DNA of 64,000 nucleotides from Avena insularis. Its lineage: Eukaryota > Streptophyta > Magnoliopsida > Poales > Poaceae. Location: positions 332,854,305-332,918,304 of the forward strand of contig CM042689.1 in NCBI GenBank assembly GCA_023614405.1, in the 5' to 3' direction. The position numbers were made by a program, and so were the translations under genes. Positions 35,317 through 46,202 of the stretch are shown piece after piece. Every line of letters begins with the position of its first letter. Within the stretch, counting starts at the first letter, position 1. Under the pieces are notes generated by a model that did not search any database, had not been told where the DNA came from, and saw only the letters and a list, made by a program, of their open reading frames with translations.

Positions 35317-36471
35317 TTGATCTCCACTTAGGACAAAATCCTAAGCTTGGGGGGAGGTATACCGACATCACACTCATCTACATATCCTGCTTCATCGGTA
35401 CTTTGTATATCCATGTTTCACTTTCTTTTTAGTTTTTGTTTCTGCTTCCCAAAACACAAAAAAAAACCAAAAATATTTTCGTTGTTTCTCTTGGCTTGTT
35501 TCTTTCTTTTTAGCTTTGGTTTGCTTTAAGAAAAATCCAAAAAGATTTTGCTTTGTTTGCTTTTGCTTTGAGTGCTTGCTTAAAAAAATCGAAAACACAA
35601 AAATATTTGTTGTTCTTCTTTGGTTTTGTGAAGTTCGTTGCACGGTTTAGTGGTCCTCAGTGGAGTTTGGTTTCATCTTATTATTCAAGCCACACAAGTG
35701 AAAGGCAATAATGATGATTTATGACAACTCGGGGTGTGGTAAGAGGCTGGTAATGAACTATATTTGTCTTCATTTTTATACATATACTCATCATTGTGGG
35801 CATGCTTAGTCTGTTCATGCAGGTGTATGTATTTATTGGATGCTTAGTAGTTCTTGATCTCTGATGATTAGCTCCAGCTTGCTAATAGTTTGTAGCATGT
35901 CACATGAATGTTCGCTCGCATTGTTCTATTCATGACTTGGTATGACATTGTGGTATCCTCCTCCAAATGTTTCATTTCAATCGACTTGGCACATGCTCAC
36001 ATATGCATATGACTAAACCAAAGTCGGTTAAGCCTCGATGATTTATTTTGCCTCAGAGATCTTGTATCACTTTTATGCCATAATTAATTCTGTTTTGTTG
36101 CAAGCATGATTATGACAGTTATTTTCTCTCTCATTTGTCGCTCCATCTCTATTGCTAGCCTTCACTTGCACTGAGTATGAGCTCTACTCGTGTTTCCAAC
36201 TCCCCAAAACCAATATTGTCAAAAGTGTCCACCATATCTACCTATTAGCATCATTGCTATTCCGTGCATATTTATTATGCCTTGTTTTCTTCCAAATAAA
36301 ATGTTTGCTTGCTATGGGAAAGTTAGTTAGTAAAGCTCTCACGAACTTGATGGCACACTTTATTTTCTTGCAATTAATAAACCTGAACCATTGTGACTGT
36401 CCATGAAAGTTATATGCTTGTAAATTATAGGCTGGGAGTTAGCAGAACCGTGATGTCATGGGGAACGCTTT

Positions 36472-36717
36472 CAACACCTGTAAATATTATACCCAGTTGA
36501 TATCATGCTCTTTTGTTTATGGATGTCGTCGGTGTGAAATAAAAGGGGAGCTTGTAAGTCCATGGAGTTATGTATATGTGTTAGAGAAATGCCTCAACAC
36601 CTGTAAATATTATACCCAGTTGATATCATGCTCTTTTGTTTATGGATGTCATCGGTGTGAAATAAAAGAGGAGCTTGTAAGTCCATGGAGTTATGTATAT
36701 GTGTTAGAGAAATGCCT
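36472..36717 (+). repeat. two tandem 123 bp copies in the 3' region of element A
   Basis: The unit starting CAACACCTGTAAATATTATA is repeated at 36472 and 36595 with few differences. One copy of the same segment is found, inverted, in element B near 27930-28060. Confidence 0.88.
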
Positions 36718-36778
36718 GAGCCGCTAGCCTAAGCCATGCCTAATCATGGTGGAAACTTGCAGCATCACCATAGTGAGT

Positions 36779-37139
36779 GATACGTCGTAAACGTATCTAT
36801 AATTTTTGATGTTCCATGATTGTTTAGTATCCACTTTGCCATGCTTTGTCTATACTTTGAGGTATTTTTATACGTTTTCTGGGACTAACCTATTAACAAG
36901 ATGCGATAGTGCCAATTGCCTGTTTTCTGCTGTTTTTGGTTCCAGAAAAGCTAGAAAATAAATATTCTCGGAATTGGACAGGACAAAAGCCAAAGTAAAT
37001 ATTTCACCAAGGAGAACACGAAGCCAAAATACAAGACGGAGGAGGGCCACGAGGGCCCCACACCCCCTGGCTCGCGCTTGGGGGGGGGGGTGCGGCCGCC
37101 TCGTGCACCCCCTCGGTCCCCCCTTTGCCTATAAGAAGC
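36779..37139 (+). repeat. truncated B/D-type LTR fused to the 3' LTR of element A
   Basis: The sequence begins TGATACGTCGTAAACGTATC like the LTRs of B and D and runs 361 bp to CCTATAAGAAGC, about the promoter box position. The LTR of A then begins at once. There is no purine tract at this junction. Confidence 0.78.
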
Positions 37140-38529
37140 TGATACGTCCAAAACATATCTACTTTCCCGAACACTTTTGTTATTGTTTCTCCTCTAAACT
37201 TGTGTGATTTGGATACAACTGACACGGACTGACGCTATTTTTAGCAGAATTATCTTGTTGTCTGGTTTTTGTAAAGAAAATCAACTATCAGGAAAAATCC
37301 TGGAAAATATGCCAAAAATCCTATTTCTCTAGAAGACTCACGGAGCCAGAAGACGAGGCGGAGGTGGGCCACGAGGGGCCCACACCCCTGCCGTGCGGGC
37401 CAGCCCAGGTCGTGCCTGGGAAGGGTGTGGCCGCCTCGGGCACCCCCTCGGCCTTCCTATATGCGCCTATAAGTTGCCTTCTGACCTAACAACTCAGGGG
37501 GGTTCGATGTTTTCTCAGAAAGAGTTCCGCTGCGCCGCCAACACCAGAAATCGCGATTCGGAATCAGAAACTCCATTCTGGCACCCTGCCGGGACGGGGA
37601 ATTTGGAGAGGATCATCACCATCATCACCACCAATGCCTCTCTATCAACCATCCATGTTTCCCTCATCTATGAGCGAGGAATCCCCCGCTGTGGGCTATG
37701 TGGATGGTAGAGATTGGATGAGTTCTATCATGTAATCGAATAAGATTGTTAGGGCATGGGGCCTAGTATCTCTATTAGTGCTATTTGACTTTGTTGCAAC
37801 ATTTTGTGCTTAATGCTTGTCACTAGAGCCCGAGTGCCATGATCTCAGATCTAAACTTATTATTGATTCATGATGATAGTATTGTTTGTGATCTTATCTG
37901 CAAGTTATGTACACATATCATTATCCGGATCCAAAGGCCCCGAAGTGACAGAAATTGGGACAGCCGGAGGGGATGGCTGTGATATGAGGATCACATGTGT
38001 TCATGGAGTGTTAATGCTTTGCTTCGATGCTCTGTTAAAAGGAGTACCTTAATTGCTAGTAGATTTCCTTGAGGCCCCGCTGCAACGGGCTGGCATGACA
38101 AAAGATGTTGTGCAAGTTCTCATTGCGAGCACGTATAACTATATATGGAACACATGCCTATGATTGTTTAGTACTTGGATGATTTATCTTATTTATCTGC
38201 AATTGCCCTAGATCTTGAAGTTATATGAATAATATCGTCCATGCAACGCCCGCCCATCCAACCCTATGCCTATCACACTCATATCCCACCGTTTGCTACT
38301 ATTGTTACTAATGCCTTTGTTTTACTCCTGTTGTTACTTTGCTATTGCTACTACAAAACTGTTGCTATTGATAAACTTCTGTGAGCAAGACTATTTCCAG
38401 GTGCAGCTGAATTGACAACTCAATTGTTAAGGCTTATAAGTATTCTTTGGCTCCCATTGTGTTGAATCAATAAATTGGGTTATACTACCCTCGAAGATTG
38501 TTGTGATCCCCTATACTTGTGGGTCATCA
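37140..38529 (+). repeat. 3' LTR of element A
   Basis: 1390 bp, TGATACGTCC to GGGTCATCA, followed by the CACGG duplication. It is close to the 5' LTR; small differences (for example GTATCTACTTTCCC against ATATCTACTTTCCC) show some age. Confidence 0.9.
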
Positions 38530-38534
38530 CACGG

Positions 38535-39227
38535 GTGGCATCCCCAAGCTTGAGCTTTTGTCCATACTTCATCTCATCACATCATTCTCTCCCTACACTT
38601 GAAAACTTTCCTTCATACAAAACTTCACACAATCTTCATTAGAAACATTAGTGTATTCAACATAATAAACCTTTGGGTTTAGTTTTAACTCAAGTAAATC
38701 ATCCATTAAAACATAAGCTACAGTAGCAAATCCTTTTAAAATCTCAAGTGATCAAGAAGAACTCAAACGAAATCGATTTAAGAAGCAAATACAAATAATG
38801 GCATAAATCTGTCAAAACAGAACAGCATGTAAAGTCCGATTTTTTAGAAAATCTTCTGTTACTCAAATCGAAAAGTGCAAAACTAACTAAAGTTGGGTAA
38901 ATAACAGGGGCATGCACACAAAATATTACAGCTCAATACGACATACTGGGAGTTTTCAGGATTTTTTACAGTGAAGCATAAGAATCTGTTTGGGACAACA
39001 ACTTTCCCAAATCTTACTTCCCTCTTATTATAGGCTATTCTTGGCAGAAAAACAAAAAAAAGGACAAGGAGAGGTTATTACAGAGGAAATAACTTCCAAG
39101 ACTCAAGTAAACAAAAATAAACTGAAAGAAAAAATAAAATGGTTTTTCTCCCCAAAGCTCTTTCTTTATAGCCATTAAGATAGGCATGATAATTTCGATG
39201 ATGCTCACATAAGCAGTATGAATTGAA
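38535..39227 (-). other. internal noncoding part of element B
   Basis: This continues element B after the element A insertion; AT-rich with no open frame of note. GGCATCCCCAAGCTTGAGC right after the duplication repeats a purine-tract-like phrase also seen near 29180. Confidence 0.55.
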
Positions 39228-39878
39228 CTAAAAGAGAGCATCAAGAAGCAAATATAAAACAAATTTATGTCTAACCCACTTCCTATAAAAAATAATCTTG
39301 TAAAGAAACAAGTCATGAAAGCACAAAGCAACAAGCATAGCAAAGCAAAACAAGTGCAACTTCAAAAATTTCAACATAAAGAGGGGAAACTTAATATTGT
39401 TGAGATACATAAAACCGTGTTTCCCTCTCTCATAATAACTTTCAGTAGCATCATGAATAAAATTAACAATATAACTATCACATAAAACATTCTTATCATA
39501 AGCCACATGCATAAAATAATTATTACTCTCCACATAAGCATAGTCATTCTTATTAATTGTAGTGGGAGAAAATTCAAAAAAATAGCTATCATTATTATTC
39601 TCATCACCATAGTTATAAAATATAGGAGGCATATTGTAATCATAATTAATTTTCTCCTCAATAGTAGGTGGACTGAAAATATCATATTCATCATTGTAAT
39701 CATCATATATTGGAGGTAAAGTATCATCATAGCAAATTTTCTCCTCTAAAGCCGAGGAACTAAAAAGATCATAAATACTAGCTTCCTCAAGCTTAGACTT
39801 TTCCATAGCATTAGCAATAATGGTGTTCAAAAAATTCATACTAATAACATTCCTATTAGCATGCAAAGAAAGTTTCAT
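39228..39878 (-). CDS. element B internal ORF of unknown function
   Basis: 217 codons on the minus strand. The first two thirds are acidic and Tyr/Asn-rich with repeated phrases (FSSSALEEKICYDDTLPPIY and FSPPTIEEKINYDYNMPPIF), so the unit is an internal protein repeat. The end is hydrophobic. A related frame appears at the right edge of the window (63430-63830). It contains no Gag, protease or polymerase signature. It may be a decayed protein specific to this nonautonomous family. Confidence 0.5.
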   Translation of the reverse strand: MKLSLHANRNVISMNFLNTIIANAMEKSKLEEASIYDLFSSSALEEKICYDDTLPPIYDDYNDEYDIFSPPTIEEKINYDYNMPPIFYNYGDENNNDSYFFEFSPTTINKNDYAYVESNNYFMHVAYDKNVLCDSYIVNFIHDATESYYERGKHGFMYLNNIKFPLFMLKFLKLHLFCFAMLVALCFHDLFLYKIIFYRKWVRHKFVLYLLLDALF

Positions 39879-40110
39879 AGGTTTTTTAATTATCTTTTCA
39901 AACCATTCATGTTCTACCTCGGGAAAAATGTTAAAAAACTCTCTAATTTTGTTGTTGTTTTACATTAAGCCTAACTAGTGAAAATAAAAACAAGAAACAA
40001 AAAGATATAATTGCAGAATCTAAAGGAAATAACTCCGAGCACTCACACACAGGCAATAGTACTAGAAGATAGCTTAGTAGCCAGAGGATGTGAGTACCTT
40101 TTACCTTACC

Positions 40111-40128
40111 TCCCCAGCAACGACACCA
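40111..40128 (-). other. primer binding site of element B (tRNA-Asp type)
   Basis: On the minus strand TGGTGTCGTTGCTGGGGA lies 13 bp inside the right LTR. It differs slightly from the tRNA-Asp complement. This fixes the right LTR as the 5' LTR. Confidence 0.75.
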
Positions 40129-40141
40129 GAAAAGAGGTTGA

Positions 40142-41504
40142 TGTCTACGCACACTTCTATTCTTGTAGGTAGTGTTGGGCTTCCAAGTGAAGATGTTTGT
40201 AGAACAACAGCAAGTTTCCCTTAAGTGGATCCCCCAAGGTTTATCGAACTCAGGGAGGAAGAGGTCAAAGGTATCCCTCTCAAGCAACCCTGCAATCAAG
40301 ATACAAGAAGTCTCTTGTGTCTCCAACACACCCAATACACTTGCCAGGTGTATAGGTGCACTAGTTCGACGAAGAGATAGTGAAATACAAGTAATATGGA
40401 TGATTATAAGTGGTAATTCCAATCTGAAATAAATATAGCAGCAAGCAAACATGTAACCGGACTGATTGTAAACGGTGTTTCAATGCTTAGAAACAAGGCC
40501 TAGGGATCATACTTTCACTAGTGGACACTCTCATAAAAATATCTTCTCTTCATTATGCTACTCTGAACTACTCTCCGGTTGGATAACTCCAATCCACGGT
40601 AGGGCTATAAAAGCTCTCCTTAAAGTTCGCATTCCCCATCTAGGTAACCCCACACTATCACCTTGAGCGCTAGATGGTTCCAACAAACACCACAATTTCA
40701 TAGAGACATCCAATTCAAATTATACTCATGATAAGTATTTATGTAACCTTTAGCCTAAGTGCCACACGGTGTGCACACTATCAACTTCACACACGTGGGG
40801 ATAAGCGCAGATTAATTAAAGCACTTGAGTAGCAGAGTGGATCTACTTATTCAACTAGATTACAAAGCTGATGATCTCAATAAGATCACACATAGAGAGA
40901 GATGAACACATAGCTACCAGTAGAGCCCTTAGCCTCGAGGGAGAACTACTCCCTCCTCATCATGGGAGTCAGCAACGATGATGGAGATGGCTCCGAGGGC
41001 AATTTCCCGTCTCGGCAGGGTGCCGGAACAGAGACTTCTGTCCCCCGAATCTCCTCTTCGGTGGCGACGGCGTTGCGGAACTTTTCATGGATTTATGATC
41101 TGGGTGCTTAGGGTTTATGCATTGGGGTGTTTATATAGGCGAAGGGGCGAGGTCGGTGGACGCCCGAGGGGCCCACACCATAGTCTGGCGCGCCCTAGGG
41201 TGGGCCCGCGCCACCCTTTGGTGTGGCTGCCTCGTGGCTCCTCTTTGTATCCCCTTTTGACTCCGTCTTCTCTCCGGTAAAATATTGACTTCGGCTTTTG
41301 TTCCATCCAATTCCGAGAATATTTCCTTACTAGCTTTTTTAAAACCAAAAAGTAAAAAACAGGCAACTCGCACTGCAACATATTGTCAATAGGTTAGTTC
41401 CATAAAATGTATAAAAATATCTCAAAGTGTAGACAAAACATAAGAAAGTTGATACAAAACAAGCATGGAACATCAAAGGTTATAAATACGTGTACAACAT
41501 ATCA
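40142..41504 (-). repeat. 5' LTR of element B
   Basis: 1363 bp; on the minus strand it begins with a mutated TGATATGTTGTACACG and ends in TGCGTAGACA. It is followed on the + strand by TGCCC. Confidence 0.85.
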
Positions 41505-41759
41505 TGCCCATCCTCAACATATTTACTTCGACAACATCCATTTTTGTTGCCAAATTATTTTGTGATTTCACAGTAATCGCTCTAGCGTGACCCAAAGCTC
41601 TTCACACCTAACAACATTCTGGCTTGTTGTCTCTGTTGTAGATGCCAACCCTACAAGCACACTGCTCATCTGAGCTGTCAGGTCCTCAACCCAAAGATCC
41701 ATGGTTGATATCTCTTGTTCAGCCATCGTTACCCACACCGTCAAGGTCGAAGGACGCAC
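41505..41759 (-). pseudogene. element E Gag N-terminus
   Basis: The minus frame (MAEQEISTMDLWVEDLTAQM) resembles the hydrophilic start of chromovirus Gag. It continues the Gag pieces left of element B. Upstream leader sequence follows to about 41900 without a recognisable primer site. Confidence 0.5.
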
Positions 41760-42129
41760 CCTGATGAAAAGCCTCCAACACCTAGTCTACCGCCGCATGA
41801 CTGACTAGTACTAGGCCTCCCCAATTACTCACACCTCGCCTCCTAAACCACACCAACCCATCGAGATAGCAGGGATTTTACCCTGGTGCGAGGGTTACAC
41901 TTGGAACCTCCTCTCACGTCAGATCCATGGCCAAACTAGACCACCGTCGATTCAAACTGTGTTAAACTGAAAGTCGACGCTCCCTTTTCCTTGCTTTCAT
42001 TCTAGGATGCATGTGGTCAGAGATGAAAAGGGATCTCTCTTAGTTATTAGCTTCTCTGAAATACCTAACATTGGAGATGTATCATCAATGGAAGCCTGAT
42101 CACTCTAAAATGGTCTTATCCTCGCAGGC

Positions 42130-42420
42130 CAGTTTGGATGGTAATTGTGACTATTGATGTCAACGTAATGCAGGACGATGGCAATTATGCAGGTCCAGAA
42201 GTAGTGATCTATGAGAAATGCACGTTTTTAGCTATAGGTTTTGCTCGTGTTAAATTTAGTCATAGCCCAAAGAAAAGTATTCTTGTAGCGCGTTGTTTAG
42301 CTAAGGCGGAGAGACCTCAGTCCGTTATCTAGCATCTGGATCCGCCATATTCTGTTACTAGAGGATGATGTAAACATGTTTATCAATAAAAAATAAACAT
42401 AATAAAACAAAACAACAGGG
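42130..42420 (+). pseudogene. C-terminal fragment of a plant RNase H-like (RVT_3) ORF
   Basis: The frame FARVKFSHSPKKSILVARCL continues AKAERPQSVI and, past a stop, HLDPPYSVTRG. This matches the style of the RNase H domain (RVT_3) found at the end of plant LINEs and in dispersed copies. An A-rich stretch follows at 42387-42417. The piece is short and broken; the conserved catalytic Asp/His context is only partly there. Confidence 0.45.
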
Positions 42421-42498
42421 AGATCGTGCGCTAGCCGCCAGACTATGTTACACACGGTTGGACTTTTTAGTATCAGAATGTTGCCTCTGTGATAGTAA

Positions 42499-43015
42499 GA
42501 GCATACCCAGCGGCAGACCACAAACACATTGTTCACGTTCGTTTTGCTATTCATGGATAACACGGTCCAAATTACCATCTTCCAATAGAGGGTGTAAACG
42601 ATTAGCAGGTCTCTAGCGGACGCACTCGTAGCTCAAATCTAGACAATGTTTGATCTGTGATGGACACTCGTTTTTTGCAACTTATGTCCTGCTTGACGCA
42701 CTCAACCAAAAAAAACACCTACCTACCCCTAGTACCTCTTTCTCCCTCCTCTCTCCCCACCCCATACGCGGCTATCAGCCACACAAAACTCGCACCTACC
42801 CTACTCCCCTCTCTCTCCCCGCCCCATGTGCTTCCTTCCGCTGGACCAACCGCGGACAAGGAAGGACAATGCGTCCCGTACACACACTAAACAGAGAAGG
42901 CTGTGTGCATCAATTGATGCAGAGGCCGGGGTATACCCCATTTCGAAAAAAAAACACTAAACAGACAAAATCAGACACAATTGTTGTTCGATTTTCTCCC
43001 CACCGTAGGATGCTC
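42499..43015. mobile_element. nonautonomous Harbinger-like element 3
   Basis: GAGCATACCCAGCGG at the left and the reverse complement of GAGCATCCTACGGTGG at the right form imperfect inverted ends. TAA flanks both (42496-42498, 43016-43018). Inside are C/T-rich runs and no transposase. Confidence 0.5.
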
Positions 43016-43605
43016 TAAGATACGGCCAGGAGGTCACTTGGAAAAAGAAGGCACCGACGAGTGTGTCGTACCGTGAGGATGAGTAGAACAAGTTGGGAAG
43101 GATAGCAATGTGATCTACTAGATCAGGACATGGGGCATCTAAAGTTCCAAAGCCAGGACTGAAGTGACAAGATTCAGAGATTATTTTCATTTCAGAGGAA
43201 ACCCTCGTGTCTCGTGTGTCGCTCTCGTGGTGCATGAGGCGACCTAAGCCGCCACCCTAAACAACCCTTCCCCGATGGACTCTAGAGGCGATGAGTTCTC
43301 CCTTCCCTACTCCTTTCTCAGCCAGAGGTTGCCCCTGGGGGCAAGGCACAAACCCAGATCTTGGCGTCAGCGTTCCACTGCCCACAATGGCTGCAAGCCT
43401 TCTTCCTTCGTGCCCTTTTCACCTGGAAGGGGAGGGTGTGGTGGCATTCACGGTGAGGATCTATGCCTTTCAACCTCCTAGTTGCTGCCTTTGTGAAGGG
43501 ATGCATGTTGGTTGTGAAGTTGCGCATGCATGGTAGCTGGATTGGGTGGCTTCACGCTTGCGATCTGTCTCCCTGGAGGCGGGAGAGGTTGGCGACTCTG
43601 GTGTG

Positions 43606-44992
43606 TGATACGTCCAAAACATATCTACTTTCCCGAACACTTTTGCTATTGTTTCCCCCTAATTTGTGTGATTTGGATATAACTAACATGGACTAACGCT
43701 GTTTTCAGCAGAATTGCTCCGGTGTCTCATTTTTGTGTAGAAAATCAAATTTCAGGAAAAATACCAGAAAATATGCCCAAAATCCTATTTTTCCAGAAGA
43801 CTCACGGAGCCAGAAGACGGAGGGGAGAAAAAACCGAGGGGCCCACACCACCCCCAGGCACGGGCCAGGCCTGGCCGCGCCTGGGCATGGTGTGGCCACC
43901 CCGGACTCCGCCTCGACTTCTCCTTTCGCCTACATATACCCTCTGACCTAAAAAACACAGGGGGAATCGACGTTTTTCCAGATAGAGTTCCGTTGCGCCG
44001 CCACCACCAGAAACCGTGATTTAGAACTAGAAACTCCATTCTGGCACCCTGCCGGGACGAGGAATTGGGGAAGATCATCGCCATCATCATCACCGACGCC
44101 TCTCCAACCACCATCCATGATTCCCCCATCCATGTGTGAGTAATCCCCACAGTAGGTTATGGGGATGGTAGGGATTGGATGAAATCACTCATGTAATTGC
44201 ATAAGATTGTTAGGGCATGGTGCCTAGTATCTATTGTTAGTGCTTTTGACATTGTTGCAACTTGTTTTGCTTAATTCTTGCCACTAGGGCCTGAGTGCCA
44301 TGATCTCAGATCTGAACATGTTATTGATTCATGATGGTATTATTGTTTGTGATCTTACCAACAAGTTGTGTACACATATCGTTGTCCGGAACCTGAGGCC
44401 CCAAAGTGGCAACAATTGGGATAACCAGAGGGGATGGCTGTGATGTGAGGATCACGTGTATTCACGGAGTGTTAATGCTTTGCTCCGGTGCTCTATTAAA
44501 AGGAGCATCTTAATTGCCAGTAGATTCCCTTGAGGCCCCGCTACAAACGGGCTGGCAGGACAAAAGATGTTATGCAAGTTTCTCATTGCGAGCACGCACG
44601 ACTATATACGGAACACATGCCTATGGTTATTTAGTACTTGGATGCTTTATCTTTATTATCTGTAATGCCTTTGTCTTGATTATTACATGAATTATCTTGT
44701 CCATGCAACGCCCGTCCATCCATCCCTATGCCTATCGCATTTTAATCATGCTGTTTATTACAATTGCTACCGATGTCCTTATTTTACTGCTGCTGTTATT
44801 TTGCTCCTGCTGTTACAAAACTGTTGCTACTAATAAACTATTGCGAGCAAGACTGTTTCTAGGTGCAGCTGAATTGACAACTCATCTATTAAGGCTTATA
44901 AATATTCTTTGGCTCCCATTTTGTCGAATCAATAAATTTTGGCTTTACTTCCCTTGAAGACTGTTGCGATCCTCTATACTTGTGGGTCATCA
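43606..44992 (+). repeat. 5' LTR of element C
   Basis: 1387 bp, TGATACGTCCAAAACATATC to TGTGGGTCATCA; closely matches 48820-50205. Confidence 0.9.
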
Positions 44993-45003
44993 AGACTATT
45001 TTC

Positions 45004-45021
45004 TAGCGCCATTACCAGGGA
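45004..45021 (+). other. primer binding site of element C (diverged tRNA-Asp type)
   Basis: TAGCGCCATTACCAGGGA lies 11 bp after the LTR, the same spacing as in element A. It has extra mismatches to the tRNA-Asp 3' end. Confidence 0.65.
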
Positions 45022-45080
45022 GCATAGCTTTACTTATAAGTTCACTTGGAATTATTATTGTTTGTTGCTATCCATTCATC

Positions 45081-46189
45081 ATGGGTAAAGCTCGTGATGA
45101 AAAAGTTCCTATACTGGCATCCACTACAAGAAGAGGTACAACTCTGAACACCTCTGCTGCTCTTGATTCACCATCTGTGATGAGTAAGCTTCTTACACCA
45201 CCACATACACATGTTACACATACTGCTACTTCTACTGAATCTGAAAGTGCTTCTGATAATTTTGATGTTGCTTCTACTGTGCTTGATGAGAGTGTTTCAT
45301 TTGGTCTTTTCCTAGATCCTACAATTGCTAGAACTATAATGGGAAACACTAAAACTCCTCATGAAAATATTCCTACACCTGTTAGTTTACATGAGTCTAG
45401 AGAGTATTCTAGTGATGATCTTGATGAAGATTATACTAAAATTAGTGATGAATTTATCAAGGAATGTCAAAACACTAGAGGTGCAAGTGCTATTAAGTCT
45501 TCTTGAGAGACGTGCTATTAAATATAATTGTCTCCTGATGCTAAGTTTGTCACATCTCCCATAAACATTAAGATAAGGATTATGATTTCTCTCTTGATTT
45601 ATCTTATATAACTATTGTTGAGAAAGAAACTTTTTGTGGGACTGAGAATGGAAGTGTTGTGGCACATATGAATGAGCTCTCTACTTTGAGTGGTTTATTT
45701 TCTGGTAATATTAAGAAACACACCTACTTTGTTGCTAAAATTTTCCCTTTTTCATTGAAAGGTGAAGCTAAAGCTTGGTTTAATAATTTACCTCTTGGAT
45801 ATATTGATAGTCCTATTGGCTTAGTTAATACTTTCTTTTAGAAATATTTCCCTGCTTGTGCTTAACATGCTGTTTTGCAGAAACTCTTTGATTTTAAGCA
45901 GGGAGAAGGAGAGAAATTGCCTGAATCATGGGCAAGGTTTTGTTCTTTAATTAGAGAACAACCTGGATATCCAATAGCTAAAAATGAACTTTTTGATATA
46001 TATTATAATGGACTAACCGATGAATCTAGGACATACCTGGATAGTTGTGCTAGTTGTGTTTTCACGAAAAGAACTCCCGATGAAGCTGAGGAATTAATGG
46101 AAAAAATAAGCAAGAATTATGATGATTGGACTATACCTGAGCCAACTACACCTGAGCCAACCCCAACACCAACACCGAAGAAGAGGTGA
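45081..46189 (+). pseudogene. element C Gag, broken
   Basis: It starts MGKARDEKVPILASTTRRG, homologous to element A at 30701. The frame stops at 45506 and resumes near 45600. It contains the LKGEAKAWFNNLP capsid motif, an internal TAG at about 45839 and a TAA a few codons later, then LQKLFDFKQGEGEKLPESW and a TPTPTPKKR tail with a stop at 46189. At least two stops and one frameshift separate the parts. Confidence 0.8.
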
Positions 46190-46202
46190 ATAATTGAATT
46201 AA

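Larger units (their letters stand above)
29227..38529 (+). mobile_element. Athila-like gag-protease LTR retrotransposon A, nested in B
   Basis: A 9.3 kb element with LTRs at 29227-30610 and 37140-38529 and perfect CACGG duplications (29222-29226, 38530-38534). The primer site matches the tRNA-Asp 3' end. The interior encodes Gag, an aspartic protease with DLGA active site and, farther down, an ORF resembling the extra ORF of Athila elements. No reverse transcriptase, RNase H or integrase is present. The 3' internal part (about 35700-37139) is related to element B and ends in a truncated B/D-type LTR, so the copy is a chimera. Its closest named wheat families are probably Sabrina- or WHAM-like, which I cannot verify here. 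Confidence 0.88.
25590..41504 (-). mobile_element. LTR retrotransposon B, minus strand, interrupted by element A
   Basis: Two related LTRs (25590-26975 and 40142-41504) bracket an internal region that carries a tRNA-Asp-type primer site next to the right LTR and a purine tract next to the left one. This fixes the minus orientation. Inside are one long but degenerate ORF (39228-39878) and noncoding DNA; no Gag, reverse transcriptase or integrase domain is recognisable. Without the nested element A it would be about 6.6 kb. TGCCC follows the right LTR at 41505-41509 and also occurs at 25582-25586, three bases before the left LTR, so the target duplication is imperfectly placed. Confidence 0.85.
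17865..41900 (-). mobile_element. decayed Ty3/Gypsy chromovirus (element E, Reina-like), split by nested insertions
   Basis: On the minus strand the order gag, protease, reverse transcriptase, RNase H, integrase, chromodomain-like tail, polypurine tract and short 3' LTR can be followed in pieces: 41505-41900, 25377-25589, 20830-23883 and 17865-19272. The 273 bp LTR beginning TGTCACGATC and the chromodomain region suggest the Reina branch; that lineage call is from memory of the family. The coding frames are full of stops and frameshifts. The 5' LTR and primer site were not found, so the right boundary near 41900 is only approximate. Four later insertions (two solo LTRs, element B, and A within B) interrupt it. 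Confidence 0.7.

Noticed and set aside
31184..37139. Reverse transcriptase or integrase in element A
   Set aside because: No YxDD, RNase H or integrase motif was found in any frame after the protease; the open frames there belong to the Athila-like third ORF or are short.
17865..43200. A 5' LTR for chromovirus E right of element B
   Set aside because: The LTR words TGTAACGATCC and its end GATCGTGACA were looked for to the right of 41505 and not found; only Gag and leader sequence are seen.
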